A stretch of 64,000 nt of DNA from Heloderma charlesbogerti (taxonomy: Eukaryota; Chordata; Lepidosauria; Squamata; Helodermatidae): positions 3,038,001-3,102,000 of the forward strand of contig JANEZZ010000728.1 in assembly GCA_026122225.1 (NCBI GenBank). The letters run 5' to 3'. Made by a program: the position numbers and the translations under genes. The notes under the pieces were generated by a model, which ran no database searches, was not told where the DNA came from, and saw only the letters and a program-made list of their open reading frames with translations. Position 1 is the stretch's first letter. Every line of letters begins with the position of its first letter. Of the stretch, positions 24,901-33,513 are shown piece after piece.

Positions 24901-25636
24901 GAAAGGCTCCACAACAGGAGGACTGCAGGTTTTTTCTATAGTGTAAAGGCAGCCCTAGACGGTCTATGAGCCATGGGAGTGACATTGTCAGAGGCAGTAG
25001 ACCTTGAGATACTAGATGCTGGGGGCAAAGAGGGAGTGTAGCCTTCATGCTGCGCTTAAGCCAGCCTTGCCCAACCTGGCACCCTCCAGATGTGTTGGAC
25101 TGAGTTGCAGCCCAACACATCTGGAGGGCTTCAGCTTGGGCAAGGCCAGCCTAAGGTCTTCTTGGCAGCATCTGACTGGCCGCTGTTGGAAACACGGCAC
25201 TGGAAAAGATGGACCTGATCTAGCAGGACTGCTCTTATTTTATCTTCTTATACTACATTCCTTGCTGCAGGAATGGAAGAGAAAAAAGGTCCTGCTTGTT
25301 GCTCATTTTTAATGCAACCTGACATTTCTGGGAATGGACTACTGTGTTTGAGGGAACAGGCCAAGAATAACAGTTACACCTCATTGCATAGTTATGCTTC
25401 TAACACTGATCAGAAATGGAGAGGGAACAAGGGAGGTCAAGGAAATAATATCCCTGTTTTCTGATGTAAGCTGTCCAAACCTTGATACCTAATTTTCTTT
25501 TACAGAGCAACATCTGTCTTGGTACTTGGCAGCCGTTCCTGTAGCTCTAGCAGCTGTGATTGTGGGAGGCGTGTATATGTATACATGCTGGAAGAAGCGA
25601 AGATCTCTCAGGGGATATATTGTGGCCCAATCCTAA
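3501..25636 (+). CDS. IL1R2: IL1R2 (interleukin-1 receptor type 2, decoy receptor), 3' six coding exons
   Basis: Spliced gene covering exons 3501-3675, 6286-6460, 12067-12132, 16321-16456, 23157-23302 and 25506-25636. Every exon is bounded by AG and GT, and the reading phases join without adjustment. The translation gives an Ig2 domain (Cys in LVCPDL and YYTCQM, Trp in LRWYK), the short linker, an Ig3 domain (Cys in TIPCKV and FRCVA, Trp pair in DVWWLAN), one membrane span and a 15-residue tail with no TIR domain. The family knowledge is that IL1R2 binds IL-1 without signalling and also exists in shed form; lack of TIR separates it from IL1R1. The signal peptide and Ig1 exons are not in the window and should lie upstream. 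Introns total about 21 kb and are full of mobile elements. Confidence is high on identity because sequence, exon sizes and tail all agree with IL1R2. Confidence 0.93.
4861..5044. repeat. Palindromic repeat of about 184 bases
   Basis: Left arm GTAGGCTTAGAACTCTGTCC... and right arm ending ...GGACAGAGTTATAAGCCTAC are inverted copies over about 70 bases, with a loop of about 35 bases. This is a foldback-type element in an IL1R2 intron. Confidence 0.65.
5487..5730 (+). repeat. Dispersed repeat 'AGTCCCCAGCC', hAT-like, copy 1
   Basis: Shares blocks (GGAAACATTTGGAAT, the TAC-AAGGCAG-AGT block, GTCTGAGCTCC-AACAAAAAACCACT) with 33826-34030 on the same strand and 41640-42005 on the opposite strand. 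Non-coding. Confidence 0.5.
6286..6460 (+). CDS. IL1R2: IL1R2 exon: second half of Ig2
   Basis: Acceptor TTTTAG ends at 6285 after a long T-rich tract; donor GTAATG starts at 6461. The frame starts in phase 0 with GAC TCT and ends with one extra G. Encoded features are the DDSGYYTC motif that closes the Ig2 disulfide and the stretch KAEYNITRTIQL, which is diagnostic for IL1R2/IL1R1 and carries an NIT glycosylation sequon. The exon is 175 bases, the same length as the preceding exon. Confidence 0.93.
6679..6845 (+). mobile_element. tRNA-derived SINE, plus strand
   Basis: Begins GGGGTGTAGCTCAGTGAT (tRNA A-box region). The downstream part has CTCTGAAACTCTGGGGAAA, GTAGACTATACTGAGC and ATCAATGGTCTGACTTGGT. 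It is the reverse-oriented partner of the copy at 20701-20912. The B box is damaged, so it should be inactive. Confidence 0.65.
8897..9346 (-). mobile_element. MITE family A copy 2
   Basis: Starts AGGGTGCAATCCTATGC and runs to CATAGGATCGCTCTC. It is in reverse orientation relative to the copies at 1 and 43158. Its right end is interrupted by a LINE: the terminal ATAGGATYGCTCTC motif is present both at 9333-9346 and at 11115-11128. Confidence 0.75.
9347..11114 (-). mobile_element. 5'-truncated non-LTR retrotransposon (Vingi/Ingi- or R4-like) inserted in MITE
   Basis: The minus strand encodes reverse transcriptase pieces. One (10862-11134) has KLYARHLLNKLEDW and EEQAGFRVGYSTMDHC. The next (9987-10844) has GVKQGCVLAPLLFN and the catalytic LLYADDLILIS, followed by INYEKTKVMVF and YRYLGVLFSASGGW. 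Further fragments to 9473 have LPHYLFYCPIYSQIR. At least three frame breaks separate these pieces, so it is dead. The 3' tail is a short (ATTG)n repeat, not poly(A). A 14-base target duplication, ATAGGAT(C/T)GCTCTC, flanks the body. The clade is my judgement from motif resemblance only. Confidence 0.8.
9987..10844 (-). pseudogene. Reverse transcriptase domain fragment (YADD) of the nested LINE
   Basis: A 285-codon open frame within the LINE at 9347-11114. Residues about 30-45 hold the GVKQGCVLAPLLF motif (RT domain 4), residues about 70-80 the LLYADDLIL active site with both catalytic Asp, then thumb-like KTKVMVFG and YLGVLFS motifs. The upstream catalytic Asp motif (FIDFKAAFD) is present on the minus strand near 10900-10940 but in another frame, so the enzyme cannot be made as one protein. 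It is host-genome relic coding sequence, not a gene. Confidence 0.8.
11281..11330. repeat. CTTT microsatellite
   Basis: About nine TTTC units in the segment TTTCTTTCTTCTTTCTTTC and following bases. Confidence 0.95.
12067..12132 (+). CDS. IL1R2: IL1R2 exon: Ig2-Ig3 linker (66 bases)
   Basis: A mini-exon of 22 codons. Acceptor CCCTAG ends at 12066 and donor GTAAGG starts at 12133. The leading GC completes the Gly codon begun by the last G of the previous exon, and the final G is completed by the next exon. It encodes QKKKSIPVIVYPNQTITLAVL, equal in role to the linker with the SIPVI/TIPVI motif in mammalian IL1R2, with an NQT sequon. The short size is normal for this exon in the family. Confidence 0.88.
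14925..15100 (+). mobile_element. SINE 3' part with LINE-type tail
   Basis: Has GGAAGCTCACTGGGTGAC, CCAGTCAC, CCTCACAGGGTTGTTGTTGTGAGG and the final GGCGGCATATAAATGTAATAAA tail. These are features of the widespread tRNA-derived squamate SINEs that share a 3' end with L2-type LINEs. The tRNA-like head is missing. Confidence 0.6.
15184..15330. repeat. Palindromic MITE of 147 bases
   Basis: Left CAGTGGAGGCTGGTGACTTC and right reverse complement CAGTGTAGGCTGGTGACTCC are near-identical. The centre is the perfect hairpin AGAACTC...GAGTTCT. Almost the whole element folds back on itself. Confidence 0.75.
16321..16456 (+). CDS. IL1R2: IL1R2 exon: first half of Ig3
   Basis: Acceptor AAATAG ends at 16320; donor GTAAGT starts at 16457. 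The phase is 1 in and 2 out. It encodes GSRLTIPCKVFVEAS, with the first Ig3 cysteine, then DVWWLANNSHIS, with the Ig core Trp and an NNS sequon, and finishes at RVSEGETQ. Comparison with the mammalian motif LTIPCKVF is nearly letter-perfect, so this is a confident assignment. Confidence 0.93.
16660..17062 (-). mobile_element. MITE family A copy 3
   Basis: Body matches copy 2 (AATGCAGGGCAGGAGAAGC, the GATTTCAGCCGTCTAGC block, CCCAGAATGCCCCGTTTTTG, GACCTCGGAGC) and the end is CCATAAGATTACTCTC. The 5' terminal repeat is eroded. It begins about 200 bases after the Ig3a exon. Confidence 0.7.
17300..17665 (+). mobile_element. CR1-type LINE 3' fragment
   Basis: Translated remnants read like the end of CR1 ORF2 (GHPIKLNDGRLRTDKRKYLFT) with stop codons. 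Downstream comes the CR1-typical non-coding run GGACTAGATAGTCCTTTGG and TCTGATCCACTC. Decayed and 5'-truncated. Confidence 0.7.
18306..18421. repeat. Palindromic element of 116 bases
   Basis: TGAATCTATACATAGCA at one end and TGTGTAGATTCA at the other. The inner arms TACCATTATCATAACTGTTGG and CCAATAGTTATGATAATGGTA are nearly exact inverse copies around a 20-base loop. Confidence 0.75.
18866..19065. repeat. Compound TA/CA/TG microsatellite
   Basis: A run of about 22 TA units followed by CA units, mixed TA/CA blocks, and a TG block from 19008. Spurious ORFs of Tyr-Ile and Thr-His repeats result. Confidence 0.95.
19866..20010 (+). mobile_element. CR1 3' end fragment
   Basis: Contains TTGGCCACTGTGTGAACAG, ATGCTGGACTAGATGGACC, TTGGTCTGATACAG and ends GCTCTTCTTATGTTCT, the standard end of squamate CR1 copies. 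Confidence 0.75.
20701..20912 (-). mobile_element. tRNA-derived SINE, minus strand
   Basis: On the minus strand it starts near 20912 with GTAGCTCAGTGGCAGAGCAC (A box), then GGTTCAATCCC (B box), and a body with CTGGAGAGCTGC and ATCTGACTCGGTATAAG. Both RNA polymerase III boxes look complete, so this is a better-preserved copy than that at 6679. Confidence 0.8.
21832..22640. repeat. Tandem array, about 166-base unit, almost five copies
   Basis: The block TTATAGCTCTTT recurs at about 21971, 22137, 22293 and 22459 (spacing 166, 156, 166). Every unit carries CTAACTGTCTGAAATTTGG, the CTCCATRGGGGC block, CCCCAAATTCCAT and GTGGAAGCACA. The third unit lacks about ten bases (AAAAGCCACT). The fifth unit diverges after TTTATCC. 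No unit is coding. Confidence 0.9.
22725..22900 (-). mobile_element. SINE fragment, minus strand
   Basis: Has CCCTGCAAGCTAGATTTGGC, TGTCCCAAGGTCATCCCACT and TGGGAATGTGAACCTGC, a decayed inverse version of the tRNA-SINE 3' half. Moderate certainty only. Confidence 0.45.
23157..23302 (+). CDS. IL1R2: IL1R2 exon: second half of Ig3
   Basis: Acceptor TCTTAG ends at 23156; donor GTACCT starts at 23303. The first G completes CAG (Gln) and the last G begins the next Glu codon. It encodes NDDNYIEVPLIFDSV, the most conserved stretch of IL1R2, and DFRCVAQNSRG, with the second Ig3 cysteine. It ends just before the membrane-proximal stalk, the region where shedding occurs in known IL1R2 proteins. Confidence 0.93.
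23303..25505 (+). other. IL1R2: IL1R2 last intron
   Basis: Contains a MIR-like segment (about 23480-23575, with CCCATTTTGCAAATGGG), two 'CCCCAACC' palindromes, a CR1 tail (about 25150-25250) and a local duplication: 24071-24150 is repeated at 25361-25435. Confidence 0.5.
25506..25636 (+). CDS. IL1R2: IL1R2 terminal exon: stalk, transmembrane segment and short tail
   Basis: Acceptor TTACAG ends at 25505. After the split Glu codon there are 42 codons and a TAA at 25634-25636. The peptide reads stalk (QHLSW), a hydrophobic span of about 21 residues rich in Ala and Val (roughly YLAAVP to VYMYT), then CWKKRRSLRGYIVAQS. The basic KKRR stop-transfer and the roughly 15-residue tail with no TIR domain are what make the family member a decoy. 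The mammalian tail is longer, so this one is notably short. Candidate polyadenylation signals AATAAA occur at 26106-26111 and 26466-26471. Confidence 0.9.
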
Positions 25637-27205
25637 GGAACATTTTTTTGTGGGCAAAAATTGGTGCGTCATGCAGAAAAATTCAAATGCAATTTCCTGT
25701 GATATAAACTCAGTAAATTCCAATTTGTTGCCTTTTAATTGTACCCTGACATCTACCACCTGCGATGGCCACCTAACACAACTCAGTAGTAAGTTTGGTG
25801 CTAGTTAAAACAAGCTGTGCCAAATAATCCATTTCCTTTTGGTGATCTAGCTGCTTGTCAAAACTTCATTTTGTGAAGATGGGCCTGCACACGCTTGTTA
25901 AACCACTTCTGTGCATTATCTTGTGCTGTTCTGTTCTCAAGGCCCTTCAAGGCTGGAGCAGACGTCTTGCCAATTAGATTGAATGATTTCAGCTGGGCTG
26001 CTGTGAGGACTCCCCCTGCCCCCGTCACAGAAAGCCTCGGAGTGCTATTCAGCCAGCTGGCGATTGGCTAAATAGGCTCAACCACATTTGTCAAAGGCTT
26101 TTGAGAATAAAGCAAGGGGGGCTACAACTGCCCTTTGTCTTCATTTGGTTTGGTTTTGTGTCCGTCATGCTTTTGGCTTGTGACTCTCATGATCACAGTT
26201 TGGACCCTGTCCTATTTGAAGACCTGTGCTTTGGTACATATAGACAGGTTTAGGTAGCATTTGTTATTTTCTGGCTGAACTATCGTTTCCAAAGACTGCT
26301 GTGTTTTGTTGTAGGTTGTCCCTTTTCCTTTTCCATTTTGTAAATGAACTTACCACCTATCAAAATTGCAAGAGTGTGCCTTACTTCAATTAAGCCTTAG
26401 TACTAAGTCCAGAGCTTTCTTCTTGGTTATTGCTACTGTTTAAGGTTTCAGGTCTAGGACTTTGAAATAAAGGTGCCCTTATTTCTTATGTGCTAGGGGT
26501 GTCCTGTAGAGTCTGAGAGTCCCCTGGCTCAGGCTGAGTTGGACGTAAAGGGTGATGGCAGCCTACCTTGCTGGGTTGGTGTTCAGCCCAAGCAATCTTT
26601 GATTCCTGCCTACACTGCTGGAAGCTAGGGCAACCGCCTTCCTCCCTTCACAGGTGGTATTCACAAATTACTGTTTCTTAGGCACAAACTAAACAGGGCA
26701 ATGACAGGCCGGTGTCTTCAAATATAGGTCTGTGAAAGCAGCAGACTGGTAGGGATGATGAACCCTCCACTTCCTTATGTACCTTATCCCTGCTTGTCTG
26801 TTATCCTTCAGCCAGGGTCTGATACTGGAAGTTAGCCCAGCTGGAAGAAAAGCACACAAAGAGAGGGGCTATGGAAGGAAATAGGGCAGGCAGGGGAAGC
26901 TAAGTGTTAAGCATTCCCTGTCTGCATGCCTCCCTGGCTCTTTAAATTGCAGGAGATCTTACTGGAGCAGAACCCACATGTGATGAAACATAGGTCAGCC
27001 ACCATCATTTGCTGTTTGGCCCTATAGTATTTTTGGAGGTGTTATAGAAATTTCAGTTGTAATATGTCTGTTATCCCATGATTTTATAAGCTAGGCTATG
27101 TCTATTCTACCTCTGTGTGAAATTGCCATGCCAAACAAAGAGGGGGTGGGCCACGGTGGGGTGTGTTTCTCAGTTTATCCTATATAGTGATAGCCAACAC
27201 ACCCT
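25637..27205 (+). other. IL1R2: IL1R2 3' UTR and downstream flank
   Basis: Unique-looking sequence after the IL1R2 stop codon. AATAAA hexamers at 26106-26111 and 26466-26471 are the best polyadenylation candidates, giving 3' UTRs of about 0.5 or 0.85 kb. No coding potential is seen. The true cleavage site needs transcript data. Confidence 0.5.
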
Positions 27206-27208
27206 CCT

Positions 27209-28852
27209 AGGCTGTGTTTCCACCAGCGATTTACTCCAACCTGGCTGGATTCCATGATGTCGTGGCCATTCAGCACCAGCCCCACATTTTATCGCTGAAA
27301 AACCACTTCTTCTGAGACTGCTTATAGTCCGACTTTTCCACCTTACCGCGGCTCCATTACCAACCTGTTTCCACAATTGCACTGGGTCCAGTATCATAGT
27401 CCTGCACATGGGGTGTGTAGCCCAGCTTTTGTGGTTGTGTCTGACCTCAGTGACTCAGCCCTTTCCCCCCTGTTTTCTGGAAGTTTCATTGCCATTTTGG
27501 AGTAGGATGCTGAGGGGTCAACTTTTAAAACATTGAAAATAAGCACTAGAACACAGCCCATGACCCCAGTCAAGGGGTGTTTTCTCCCATTGTGCTGAAT
27601 GAGGCTTGCACTCTTAATGACCACAGAAATAACAGAGAAGCCCTTCAATTGACACGGCACATATCAAAACCCAATTCCTTAATCCTTTCATGGGATTAAG
27701 CACGATCTCGAGGCTCCATTCCATTGCCTTAGGACATAATTCATTCATAGCTTCCATATAGAGATCCTGTGTGTTAAAATGGGGGCTCGTTTCAGTCTCT
27801 TTCCCACAACAAACCCATTACTGTCTCCTCAGAAGTAACTCCCATTGTAGTGGATGAGGCTGAGATTCCCCCTCAATTGAAATGGCACACATTAAAGCCC
27901 AATTCCTTAAATGTGTTTAAGCAACCAAGCAAGGCTCTGATGAATTGCCTTAGGAAGAAAGTACATTGCAGCTTCATTGTAGCTATTCTGCACATTACAA
28001 TGAGGGCTGGATTCCGTCTTTGTGTTTACTACTCACTTTCCCACAACAAACCCATTAGTGTCTCCTCAGAAGTAATGCCTATTGTGCTTAACGAGGCTTG
28101 CCTTTGAATGCCTACATCAGAACTTACAGAGATTCCTCCTCAATTGAAATGGCACACTTTTAAGCCCAATTCCTTAAATGCAAGTAAGTGCAATCTCGAG
28201 GTTTTGGTCTATTGCCTTAGGACGTAACTCATTCACAGCTTCCATATAGAGATCCTGTGCGTTAAAATGGGGACTGGTATTGCTTTCTTTCCCACAACAA
28301 ACCATTACTGTCTTGTCAGAAGTAACTCCCCTTGTGGTCAATGAGGTCCTGTGGGTTAAAATGGGGGCTAGTTTCCCTCTTTGTGTTCTCCCCCCAATTT
28401 CCCAGCACAAGCATATGTGGGTCTACTCAGAAGTAACTCCCATTGTGCTCAGTGCAGCTTGTTCCTGAAATGCCGGTGCATCTGGACTTTCAGGGGAAAG
28501 GAGAAAGGGTGGGGGGAGAGGGGGGAAGCCTCTCTTCACAGCAAAGCTGATTCCTTTTAAAAAATCTGGTACTCCTCCATTAGCTTCTCCTTCCATTGTC
28601 CCGAAAACACAGCTAAGGAGGTGGGAACACCGATAATGTAACCAGACCCAACCCAGACTCCACTCAGACTCCACCCAACCAGCAAGAAAATTATTCGCTC
28701 AGTGGAAACCGCACAGAGCCCCAGGCTACAGCGATGATAAGCCGGGACTTTAAGCACTGTGGAAACTGGAAGAGGAGAAGATGCGATTGGGGAAACATCA
28801 CCACAAAGTGAAGCTGATAGCGTGGAAACATGCCCCTAGTGTGGATGTAGCC
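27209..28852. mobile_element. Possible hAT-like DNA element with internal tandem repeats
   Basis: The left end GGCTGTGTTTCCACCAG and reverse of the right end GGCTACATCCACACTAG match at about 10 of 17 positions, most differences being transitions. Inside are GTTTCCAC-rich blocks near both ends and a tandem array at 27560-28480. No transposase is seen. Borders are tentative. Confidence 0.35.
27560..28480. repeat. Tandem array, about 240-255-base unit, three full copies and a short one
   Basis: The block CAGAAGTAACTCCC recurs near 27829, 28067, 28316 and 28427. Shared unit landmarks are TCCCACAACAAACC, CAATTGAAATGGCACAC, AAGCCCAATTCCTTAA, ATTGCCTTAGGA and TTCCATATAGAGATCCTGTG. The last unit has lost over half its length. 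Confidence 0.85.
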
Positions 28853-30317
28853 AAAATGGCACCATCCATGCACAACAGGGACATATAACCAGGCTTGGGG
28901 GAAGCTGAAGAGCTGGGAAAGTACAAAAAAATTAAGGGAAAAAAAACCTTCTAAAGAAAGAGCCCAAGGATGACTGAGCAGGCAGAGTGGACATGGTCAT
29001 GGAATGTTGACTTGACTCTCCTTCAGGGGGAGGGGGAACAGAGTATCCTCAAAAAGGACAAGGCTGGCTAGCTGGAGCCCTGAGAAGGAGCCCTCTACAC
29101 AGAAGCCGTTTCTTATAAGCCCCATTTCTTAAAATATGAAGGTGGAATGAAGGGGGTAGGGAAACTTAGGTCAGGATCCCAAGAGCTGTTTAATCTCCTG
29201 CAAAGTACTGTTATTTTGGGGTGGGAGGATGGTTGAACCTGTGCCATATTACAATCTGCCTTTGGATCTTTCCTCAATACCAAAATGCAGTTTTTCATGT
29301 GGCATTGGAAGCTAAGGTTTGAAGGAAAACATGTCTAAAGTCTTCATGAACTCATGATTTTTAAAAATTTGGATAATGGCAAATGTGGTGCACTAGATTG
29401 AATACATAGTTATCGCTATATTACAATAATTAATTCTGAGGCCCTGAGATTTCTCTAACTCTCGCACTTATTTGAAAAGGTTATATTAACAGCCTTTTTA
29501 AAAGGTTCCAAGTAGCTGCTGGAGGGGCAAAAGGTAAAATCTCTTTTGCAATGATTGCTTTTGCCTAAAAAAAAAGAAAGAAGCTGGTCTTCTTTCCATG
29601 CCAGCTATTGATGTCATAATGACCACACATTGACTGTACTTTTCCACAGACCTCTCCATATTTGTTTGGTGACCTCTGTCTGAGTTGCTTCATTTTCAAA
29701 GTATTCTTTTAATCACTCTGCATAGAGGAAAAGGCAGAAGTAACTATAATTAATTCCACAGATAAATTTGTTTTGGTTTAGACCAGAGGGTGGTAGATAG
29801 GGAATGAAAGAGAGCTGTAACATTTAATTACTTGCTTTCTGGGGGAAATTGGAAGGAAAGTTTAATATTTTGAAAAACAACAGTTTGCTACTTACTGTCT
29901 TAGTTCCAGTAAATGATGTGATCACCAATATAACAATACCAATATAACAATACAATATATCACATTTTGGAATCTACAAATGCTAATAGATCTTGTCCAG
30001 GTCAACCAGGATGTTGGCTTCATTTGAACAGTAAGTTCTGGATGTTACTGTTTTATGACAACTGGGCTACCCTTTATTAGGATCCTGACATGAAAGCTGA
30101 GTATTCTATATACACTAGCTCCATTCTCTTCTTTTTTTACACCAGAAACTTTAAAACAGTCCATTAAAAGTTTTAAAGATTAGAGGTTAGATCCAAGATC
30201 TGCCTTCCATTGATGGAAGTAGTCTGCTCACAGAAGGTGCCTCTGCCCAGTTTTGGGAGATACCCCTTCCTCCCCACACACCACAGCTCACCCCCTTCAT
30301 GAAGGTCCCCTGACCTG
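28853..30317 (+). other. Intergenic stretch with no recognised feature
   Basis: AT-rich sequence with stop codons in all frames. A short direct repeat ACCAATATAACAATA occurs at about 29923-29955. Nothing else recognised. Confidence 0.5.
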
Positions 30318-30669
30318 GTTTGCATGTAACAAGAAGCCACCGTGGGGAAACTTCCTCATGGGGCTTGTTGTGATGCCGGCCCCCATTTTGAAAATTCAAG
30401 CCACAGCAGGGGTGCACCATAGCTTCTCGTTACATGCAAACCTGTCCAGAGTGGGTTGTTGGGGTGGTTGACAAGCCACCTGGAACCCTAAAACAGGCCA
30501 CGGGCTCTAGGTGGCTTGTTAACCACTCCAACAACACACCCTGGCCAGGTTCGCATGTAACAACAAACTATGGTCCCCCCCCCTTGAATTTTCAAAATGG
30601 GGGCCAGCACTGCAACAAGAAGCCCCACGGGGAAATTTGCCCCTGGTGGCTCCTCGTTATGTGTGAACT
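30318..30669. repeat. Palindromic element of 352 bases
   Basis: Arms 30318-30493 and 30494-30669 are inverted copies. Matching blocks are CCCCCATTTTGAAAATTCAAG, GTTACATGCAAACCTG and GGTTGACAAGCCACCTGGA with their inverse counterparts. The arms differ by scattered substitutions. There is almost no loop. It is a foldback MITE. Confidence 0.85.
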
Positions 30670-31576
30670 TGCCGAATGTGTACCATTTTCATGGAGTTGG
30701 AGAGGCTGCTGTGGGGAGGAGATGTATGCTTCTGCTAGCTCAGTTGCATCATGTGCCTAAATCTGGATCTAAACCCCAGATTTTGTCTGAGAATATTTTA
30801 CTTTCAAAATTTCAAAGTACTCAGTAAAACAAAATCCAAATTCAATTTAATTATATGGTTTACAGCCATGACTGGACCAAAAACCAAAGAAAATACAAAA
30901 TAAAATACATCTTGTACAGCCAGCTGCTCTCCCATTACAAAATACATTCATCTTCATATATGTCTGTGGATTTCAGTGAACAAATGTATCAAGTGAGAAG
31001 CCTTTATTGACTAAAAAACGTGAGTAGATGCAGACTGTTTTCAGTCCCTCATAATGTTTTCAGTGACAGATCAGGAAACCATGACTTACCCTTAAGGAAG
31101 GTTCCCACAAGCATTTATAACACTTGGTTATTCAATACGCAGTGACTCACAAAATCTCACATTTGAATGTTTGAATGGCCTCCACTCAAGAAGTGTTTGA
31201 TTAGGTAATATGAAACCGGTGGGGTTTCATAAGGAAACTTGGCTTCCATTACCCAAACCAGCACTCTAGAAAAACACTACACTCACTCTCAACCACTAGG
31301 AGTATCACAATATGTAACAGGATAAACGAGTGGTCCTCACTGTTTTTAAAGAGGGAGCCACTTTGACTCTAAGCATGGCCACAATGCCCCTTGGGAAGAG
31401 GCCTTTCCCACATCATGGCAGTGGCTCACCCCTGTCAACTGGCAAAACTAGACTTGGCTGGAGGGCTGTTCAGGCCTCTCTTCACCAACCCCCTCCATGT
31501 CATCCAAGCAAGGCGTCATCAGTCAGTCATCAGACACCAGGAACACTTGTATGTATAGAAACAGTCATACCGATTG

Positions 31577-32334
31577 TCAAGGAGAAGGCCTTATGGGGCC
31601 ACTGGTGTGGTGGGAAAGAGTTAATTTTACCTTGCATAGTTTTAGATGGTGTTTTAGGGTAGGAGAGAGTGAGATCCTGCAAAACGATTTACAAGCCAGG
31701 TCACCTGGAGGGAGGAAGAGATCTGGGCATACCAGGATCGAAGGCACCAGGATGGAGGCCTTATCAGGGGCCCAAGGTTGTAAAACAGCTTGGCCTGCCA
31801 AGAGGCCAGCACAGCTGGGGAGGTGTGAAAACCCCCAGCTCATCCTCCCTGAGGGAAGGGAGGGGGGATGAAAGAGTGAGGGACTGGGTTTGGAATGGAA
31901 TAAAAAGAGATCCGCAGCCATTCTTCTTGGTCCTTTGGTTTCCATCTGGTCCAGGTGGAAGGTGTTGGAGCGCTGGCATTAACTAAGGATCCTACTTGGA
32001 GGTGTGAGTAGACTAGGGTTATGTAGTCTTTTATTGTTTTAGGCTGTGTTGGGTTACAAATGGGGAGTTGATATTTGGGGAAATTCTAAATTGTACTTTG
32101 TCTTGCCTCTCCTCTTATTCCCTTGCCCCTTACTTATAAATAAATACCTACCTCAAAACTATTGCTGCTGTTTCTTTCCTGGGTCAGTGCTAAACTCAGT
32201 GGCTACCGTCTCTTCCTCTGGGAAGGGAGGGGGTTGGGGTGTGCTCACGGGCCAAGCTTAGCTGGCTTTGAGAGACCGGAGGGCTGTGGATCAAGGGGGG
32301 CTGACTGAGCCCAGAGAGCCGGTCTTTCTTTACA
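31577..32334 (+). mobile_element. LTR of a Ty3/gypsy-type retrotransposon (5' LTR)
   Basis: Begins near TGTCAAGGAG and ends TTTCTTTACA at 32334, giving TG...CA borders. It contains AATAAAAAG near 31899 as a possible promoter element and AATAAA at 32139-32144 as poly(A) signal. It is directly followed by TGGTGGCAGTGCTGGGAT at 32335, which looks like a tRNA primer binding site. The left edge is estimated because no second LTR is in the window. Confidence 0.6.
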
Positions 32335-32444
32335 TGGTGGCAGTGCTGGGATGCGACACTGACCCAGGGAAGGGAAGAGAGAGAGGGATTAGGTTGTTTG
32401 GAAACCTGACACAGGGGTTGTTATTTTGAGTTGTTAGGGTAACA

Positions 32445-33180
32445 ATGCAGAATGCTAGAGAAGCCGTGACTGCTCGAGAGTTGGGAGTGGAGACTGCTGG
32501 GGCGGTGGGCTTCATCTCCTATGACTGGGAGGTGGAGGCAACCTCAGCCCAGGAGGGGCTGAGGGGAGAAGAGTCTTTCGTGCTGGGTGCTGAAGCGGAG
32601 GCGAGAGCTGCCCCTCTGGAGGCGGGAGCAGCCAGCTGGAGGAGTTCCGGGAAGGAGGATCGGGTTGCAGCAGAGCCGTCTTCCTTCGCCCGGGAGTGAG
32701 GCGGAGTTGGAGGACAGCTTAACCCCCGCTGGAGAGACAGCGCGCCAATGAGAGCTGAGAATACAGAGGATGTACGAGCATAACATGCAGATGATGTCCC
32801 GTTATCTAATGGTGACGGAGACTCAGGAGAGGGAGCGGGCAGCTGCCCCTGCTCTGGCCCCGCCACTGCCTCCCCCTCCCGTGAAGGTTGGTAGAAGGCA
32901 GTTTCCAACGTATAGGGAGGGGAAAGATGTGGCTGCTTTCTTCCCCTTGTTTGAGATGGCCTGTGAAGAGCTGGGAGTGAGGGGGTGCGACCAAAGGAGC
33001 GTGCTGAGGTCCCAAGTGACCGGAGGGCTGGTTAGCCTTATGGGGCAGCTCCCTAGGGAGTTACGATTGGACTATGAGCATTTCAAAGGATTGGTGTGTC
33101 AACAGTTTGCACTCTCTGAAGAGCCTTGTAGGAGGCGGTTTAGATCATTGAAAATGGGGGCCACCGAAACTCTATGTTAC
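32445..33180 (+). pseudogene. gag fragment of the gypsy-type element
   Basis: Two open frames (32445-32699 and 32770-33183) are out of register by one base, so a frameshift lies between. The second reads YREGKDVAAFFPLFEMAC, a region resembling the capsid/SCAN-like gag domain of vertebrate gypsy elements, then QLPRELRLDYEHFKGLV. The sequence stops abruptly near 33180; no protease, reverse transcriptase or integrase follows. Thus only the LTR and the beginning of gag remain here. Family assignment rests on the motif order and position after a primer binding site. Confidence 0.6.
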
Positions 33181-33513
33181 TAGGGTTGGTCTGCCTTCTG
33201 TAGCTGTAATCATAATGTTAACCCTCTAAAATTCTTCTAATTTTTCCTTGAAATGATATACTGCAAAGATCAACACTTTCCTCAGAAAAAGTCTCCTGTC
33301 TTTTAAAACCTGTATTTTTATCCACATTTTGCATGGTTACCTGTTGCCTTTAAATCTTTTCTTCCTTTGAAATTATTGGCAATATCCTCAAAAAATTAAT
33401 AAGCTTAAAATGAGAACAAGAAACAACTGCCTTTCTTGCTGTCTAAATAAAGTGGCCACAAAACAGACAGAGATATCTGAAATGGGGTTAATTGAGTACA
33501 AAACACAGCAGAG

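Noticed and set aside
30330..30760. ORFs in the 30.3-kb palindrome
   Set aside because: Coding frames arise from the inverted arms and show no domain.
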